Shown piece by piece: positions 4,667-7,277 of a stretch of 7,277 nt of DNA. Origin of the DNA: Candidatus Hydrogenedentota bacterium (GTDB lineage Bacteria > Hydrogenedentota > Hydrogenedentia > Hydrogenedentales > CAITNO01); the NCBI GenBank assembly GCA_022710255.1, contig JAKLHG010000085.1:3511-10787 (forward strand), given 5' to 3'. The translations under genes were made by a program, and so were the position numbers. Positions within the stretch are counted from its first letter, which is position 1. Each line of letters opens with the position of its first letter. Under the pieces are notes generated by a model. That model saw only the letters and a list, made by a program, of their open reading frames with translations. It did not search any database and was not told the origin of the DNA.

Positions 4667-6509
4667 ATAAAGAAAGCACGTAGGAGACCAGATCGTCCAA
4701 TTGCTGCGCACTCAACTCGGAGGTCTTCCCGTGGCGATCTTCCGTGTTGCATGTAGTAAACAGGTCATGGAGGGTGGCGGCGCGGCCGTCATGGAGATAA
4801 GGCGCGGTACGCCATACCTCAACCAGCGTGGGGGTGTCCACCGGTTTACCTTCATCCAGGCCTTTCGTAAATCCCAAATTGTGCAGTTTCAGGTCGGTAA
4901 ATAAGGGCTCGGGATGACACATGGCACATCCAGCCTGCGAAAAGACTTCTTTACCGCGTGTCGCGGCTTCGCTCAGCGATCCTCCTTCCAGTTGCGGGCT
5001 GGGCACCGGCTTCATAGATTTAAGATACATATCAATGGCAACAGCGTCTTCTTCGGGCCGCACGGCAAACTGAATAAATTTGATGCCTGCGCGAACGGCG
5101 GTTTCCGCTGTGTCGCGTATGCCAAGCCCCATAACAGGCGGCGTCTGGTGCGACAGCAACATGCTGCGGCTGTTTTTGGGATTGCCGATGCCGTCATTCA
5201 TGAGATCCCAGTTCAGGCCGTCCATCCTTCCATCCGGATGGCAGCTGGCGCAGCTTTGCCAATGTTGAAAGCACAAGTCCGCATCGTTAAAGAAAATCTC
5301 GCCCCGGCGCTCCGCCGTAATTTCAACAGGCTCGCCCAAGGCAATTTGGGTAATTTCACGCCGGCCCGGAGATTCCAACTGGACCTCGGCAATACTGTCG
5401 GCAAAGTAAAGGGCCACATACGCCTTGGCATTATCCAGCCAGAGCCCGCGGGGGCCGTTACCGGGCAGTTTGACCCGGGTGCGCATGCCCACCAAAAATG
5501 CAAGGTTGTTCGGCACGGAGGCGGCGTCTTTTTCATTCAGTGAGGCCAGACGTTCATGCAATGCCGCCCGGTCTATGATACTGAGTTCGTGGGTGCCCGC
5601 ATGGGTGACGCAGAGAAAACGCCCGTCCGGCGTGCAGGCCGGGGCATAGGGATTCGCCGCGCCCATATCCACATCATCGAGCAACACCGTATTGATTAAA
5701 CGCTTTTCATTCGCATCGAGAATGCTCAGTGCGTTGGTGTTCATCCATCCTCGTTCCAACTGGGTGGTGGGTAGGTGATACCGCCCCAGGATATGGGCCA
5801 CGTAAACATAGGCGCCGTCAGGCGAAGCGCAAATGCCGCGCAGGCCGGTGCTCCCGTTAGGCAGCGGTACCGGCGGCGCGGCTTCCAGCGTCACCGTATC
5901 GATTACGGTTACACCCGCCGAGGTATAGTCGCCGTCGGAGGCGCCCGCCGGCAAATGATTCGCCACGAAAAGCAGCGCACCGCCGGCGGCAAGCGTCATG
6001 GCTACCGGTTCCCGGGAAACGGGAATCTTCGAAAGAACATTATTCGTTGCGGGGTCCACTACCGCAACGGTGTTATCGAAACGGTTCGCCACGAACACAC
6101 GGTCGCCCGCCGGGCTGACAACGACGGCCACCGGCGTATGACCGGTCGGCACCCGGGCAGTCACGGCCCCCGTCGCCACGTCCGCCGCCAGTAGAGCGCC
6201 GTCGGACGATGCTCCGGCAATGTACAAGGTTTTCCCGTCCGGAGACAGGGCCAGCCCTTCAGGAGCGAGGGGCAATTCGATGCGGCGCGCCACCGTTTTC
6301 GAAGCGGCGTCGAAGACGGCCACCGTATTGGAACCGTATTCCGAAACATACAGGGTGGTTCCGGCGGTATCTCCCCCCACGGCGAGAGGAGACCGGTACT
6401 GTTGCGCGATTGCGGAACAAGAAAGAACCAGTAATAAGGCCGTAAGCAACAATCGTCCGCACAAGAATTGTCGCACCATGTTCTTTGGCATGAGTGTCCT
6501 GCTTTTCAT
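4665..6509 (-). CDS. Exported YVTN beta-propeller / di-haem cytochrome c (CcpA/MauG-like) fusion
   Basis: This is a 614-residue exported protein. The N-terminus is a signal peptide: basic start, hydrophobic LLLTALLLVLSCSAIA, likely cut after A35 before QQ. Residues about 50-400 are YVTN/NHL-type propeller repeats, each with a LYVS, LYIA, VFVAN or YVYVA strand and N.V.V.D steps (TTLYVSEYGSNTVAVFDAAS; DRVFVANRFDNTVAVVD). Residues about 402-614 form a cytochrome domain with two haem motifs, CASCH (420-424, at 5238-5252) and CAMCH (528-532, at 4914-4928). TAPYLHDGRAATLHDLF (568-584) is the hallmark of bacterial di-haem cytochrome c peroxidases and MauG. The haem part (about 210 residues) is shorter than a full peroxidase, so electron transfer or substrate oxidation is as likely as peroxide reduction. 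Location: periplasm or cell surface. ATG 6509 follows AAAGGG by 5 nt; ATG 6491, behind AGGA, is an alternative. It is divergent from the next gene. Confidence 0.92.
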   Translation of the reverse strand: MKSRTLMPKNMVRQFLCGRLLLTALLLVLSCSAIAQQYRSPLAVGGDTAGTTLYVSEYGSNTVAVFDAASKTVARRIELPLAPEGLALSPDGKTLYIAGASSDGALLAADVATGAVTARVPTGHTPVAVVVSPAGDRVFVANRFDNTVAVVDPATNNVLSKIPVSREPVAMTLAAGGALLFVANHLPAGASDGDYTSAGVTVIDTVTLEAAPPVPLPNGSTGLRGICASPDGAYVYVAHILGRYHLPTTQLERGWMNTNALSILDANEKRLINTVLLDDVDMGAANPYAPACTPDGRFLCVTHAGTHELSIIDRAALHERLASLNEKDAASVPNNLAFLVGMRTRVKLPGNGPRGLWLDNAKAYVALYFADSIAEVQLESPGRREITQIALGEPVEITAERRGEIFFNDADLCFQHWQSCASCHPDGRMDGLNWDLMNDGIGNPKNSRSMLLSHQTPPVMGLGIRDTAETAVRAGIKFIQFAVRPEEDAVAIDMYLKSMKPVPSPQLEGGSLSEAATRGKEVFSQAGCAMCHPEPLFTDLKLHNLGFTKGLDEGKPVDTPTLVEVWRTAPYLHDGRAATLHDLFTTCNTEDRHGKTSELSAQQLDDLVSYVLSL

Positions 6510-6566
6510 CGTTACCCTTTCCAGGATTATGACTGATCCCAGCCTGATTATGTTTCACATCCCCGC

Positions 6567-6591
6567 ATCTGCCGTCACAACGAGGGCAGAT
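6567..6591. repeat. 7-bp inverted repeat in the predicted leader of the propeller-cytochrome gene
   Basis: ATCTGCC (6567-6573) and GGCAGAT (6585-6591) are exact reverse complements with an 11-nt loop. It lies between the candidate minus-strand promoter and the ATG at 6509, so it could be a leader hairpin or a binding site. Short enough to be chance. Confidence 0.25.
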
Positions 6592-6610
6592 CGCGCCAAA
6601 ACAGGATATC

Positions 6611-6639
6611 AGTATGCCATAAACAGAGCGCTCCATCAA
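6611..6639 (-). promoter_or_regulatory. Candidate sigma70 promoter for the propeller-cytochrome gene
   Basis: Read on the minus strand, -35 TTGATG (6639-6634) and -10 CATACT (6616-6611) are 17 bp apart, each 4 of 6 to consensus, with a TGG extended -10 just upstream. Transcription would begin near 6604 and leave a leader of about 95 nt. Plausible but not strong. Confidence 0.35.
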
Positions 6640-6726
6640 AAAGTCTTTTCGGAGAACTCTTCCATAAAAAGGGGGCTTGTCGACAGGAAAAATCGCGGGC
6701 AAGAACCGCTTGTGTTACACTAGGCG

Positions 6727-6737
6727 AACAAATTGTT
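6727..6737. promoter_or_regulatory. Perfect 11-bp palindrome upstream of the SMP-30-like gene
   Basis: AACAA-A-TTGTT lies 39 nt before the ATG at 6777, within a slightly longer CG…CG frame with one extra T. It is in the right place for an operator of the plus-strand gene and could also act on the divergent gene. The site is AT-rich and short, so chance is possible. Confidence 0.25.
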
Positions 6738-6762
6738 TTCGTAAATTTCATCCCGAAACTGT

Positions 6763-6767
6763 GAGGT
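6763..6767 (+). promoter_or_regulatory. Ribosome-binding site of the SMP-30-like gene
   Basis: GAGGT with a 9-nt spacer selects ATG 6777 over the immediately following ATG 6780 (12-nt spacer). Confidence 0.45.
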
Positions 6768-6776
6768 CTATATAGC

Positions 6777-7277
6777 ATGATGAAACTGATGAATAAAATC
6801 CCGTGCATTATCGTATGCGTGTGCGTCACCGCATCCATCGGCGCCTCGGGTGCGGACGTCCTGGACCGCCTGATGACCCTGGAAGGCTTTGCCCAGCCGG
6901 AATGCGTGGTTGTTGATCCGGAAAGCGGTTCCGCCTACGTCTCTAATATAAATTCCAGGGAAGAAACGTATTGGCAGGACACGGGAGCGGGCTTTCTGTC
7001 ACGGTTGAAAGCCGACGGCTCCCTGGACACACTCAAATGGCAGGAAAGCACGGCGGAATTCCCCATCCATCAGCCCAAGGGCATGTGCATTTTAAACGGC
7101 ACCCTGTACGTAGCCGACAATACGCGGGTCCTTTCCTTTTCCCTGCCCGATGGCAAGAACAAGGCCATATATCCCGTTCTCGATGCGCAACGGCTAAATG
7201 ACATGGCGGCGGGCGAAGGCAAGGTTTACGTAACCGATGTCGCCTCCGGCAAAATAGTGCGTCTGGACACGAGCGGC
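6777..7277 (+). CDS. Exported SMP-30/NHL-like beta-propeller protein, 5' part
   Basis: An open frame of exactly 167 codons runs from ATG 6777 to the window edge without a stop; the rest lies outside. GAGGT (6763-6767) stands 9 nt before the ATG; ATGs at 6780 and 6789 are less well placed. Residues 1-26 look like a signal peptide: Met/Lys start, hydrophobic stretch with three Cys (C10, C14, C16), and a likely cut after SGA before D27. The mature part has propeller blades of the SMP-30/gluconolactonase or NHL kind: PECVVVDPESGSAYVSN (41-57), GFLSRLKADGSLDTLKW (72-88), QPKGMCILNGTLYVADNTRV (99-118) and MAAGEGKVYVTDVASGKIVRL (143-163). The pattern of W, PKGM and LYVAD is typical of exported relatives without proven enzyme activity. 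Substrate and function are unknown. It is divergent from another exported propeller protein, which hints at a shared periplasmic role. Confidence 0.85.
   Translation, partial: MMKLMNKIPCIIVCVCVTASIGASGADVLDRLMTLEGFAQPECVVVDPESGSAYVSNINSREETYWQDTGAGFLSRLKADGSLDTLKWQESTAEFPIHQPKGMCILNGTLYVADNTRVLSFSLPDGKNKAIYPVLDAQRLNDMAAGEGKVYVTDVASGKIVRLDTSG

Larger units (their letters stand above)
6510..6776. other. Divergent intergenic region between two exported beta-propeller genes
   Basis: These 267 nt must carry the 5' signals of both flanking genes. I see a candidate minus-strand promoter (6611-6639), a 7-bp hairpin (6567-6591), a palindrome AACAA-A-TTGTT (6727-6737) and Shine-Dalgarno sequences for both genes (6515-6520 minus, 6763-6767 plus). 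No convincing promoter was found for the plus-strand gene. The open frames that cross this region overlap the signal-peptide end of the minus-strand gene and show no family resemblance. Confidence 0.6.

Noticed and set aside
4914..5543. 209-codon plus-strand open frame opposite the cytochrome gene
   Set aside because: It is antisense to the CxxCH and propeller coding region and has no recognisable motif.
6525..6552. GATTATG direct repeat (6525-6531 and 6546-6552), 21 bp apart
   Set aside because: The two-helical-turn spacing is suggestive of a regulator site, but seven bases in two copies can easily occur by chance.
6220..6723. 167-codon plus-strand open frame crossing the divergent intergenic region
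   Set aside because: It is antisense to the signal peptide and first propeller blades, then runs through non-coding DNA; there is no family resemblance and no convincing Shine-Dalgarno.

Overview
The window looks like chromosome from a Gram-negative (diderm) bacterium of moderately high GC. The left end carries outer-membrane biogenesis and lipid A genes (an OmpH/Skp-type chaperone, lpxD, and an lpxC-fabZ fusion). The right half encodes exported beta-propeller and c-type cytochrome proteins, so the cell has a periplasm and c-type haem maturation. The LpxC/FabZ fusion is known from Bacteroidetes/Chlorobi-type genomes and from several PVC or candidate-phylum genomes. A propeller-cytochrome fusion next to an SMP-30-like exported protein suggests the PVC/Hydrogenedentes-like side, but the sequence alone does not fix the phylum.

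Layout, left to right. The plus strand holds the 3' end of an OmpH/Skp-like gene (1-364), a 279-nt intergenic region, then lpxD (644-1696), the lpxC-fabZ fusion (1674-2996, overlapping lpxD by 23 nt) and a small glutaredoxin-like gene (3027-3275). The minus strand holds a two-domain RidA/chorismatase-like gene (4395-3292), which converges on the glutaredoxin gene with a 16-nt gap. Next on the minus strand is a large exported YVTN beta-propeller/di-haem cytochrome fusion (6509-4665). A 267-nt divergent region then leads to a plus-strand exported SMP-30/NHL-like beta-propeller gene (from 6777) that runs off the right edge.

How the genes work together. LpxD and LpxC act at consecutive early steps of lipid A synthesis, and FabZ supplies hydroxyacyl/enoyl-ACP chemistry in the fatty acid pathway that competes for the same acyl-ACP pool. 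The chaperone gene just upstream handles outer-membrane proteins. lpxA, which often follows the fusion gene elsewhere, is not the next gene here. The two exported propeller genes are divergent and may share regulatory DNA. The RidA-like gene has no visible pathway partner.

The most interesting non-coding signal is upstream of lpxD. A near-perfect 30-bp palindrome (523-552) overlaps the -35 box of a good sigma70-like promoter (542-570), which suggests that lpxD-lpxC/fabZ has its own promoter and operator. I see no mobile elements, CRISPR arrays, tRNAs or rRNAs, and no clearly undescribed multi-gene system.
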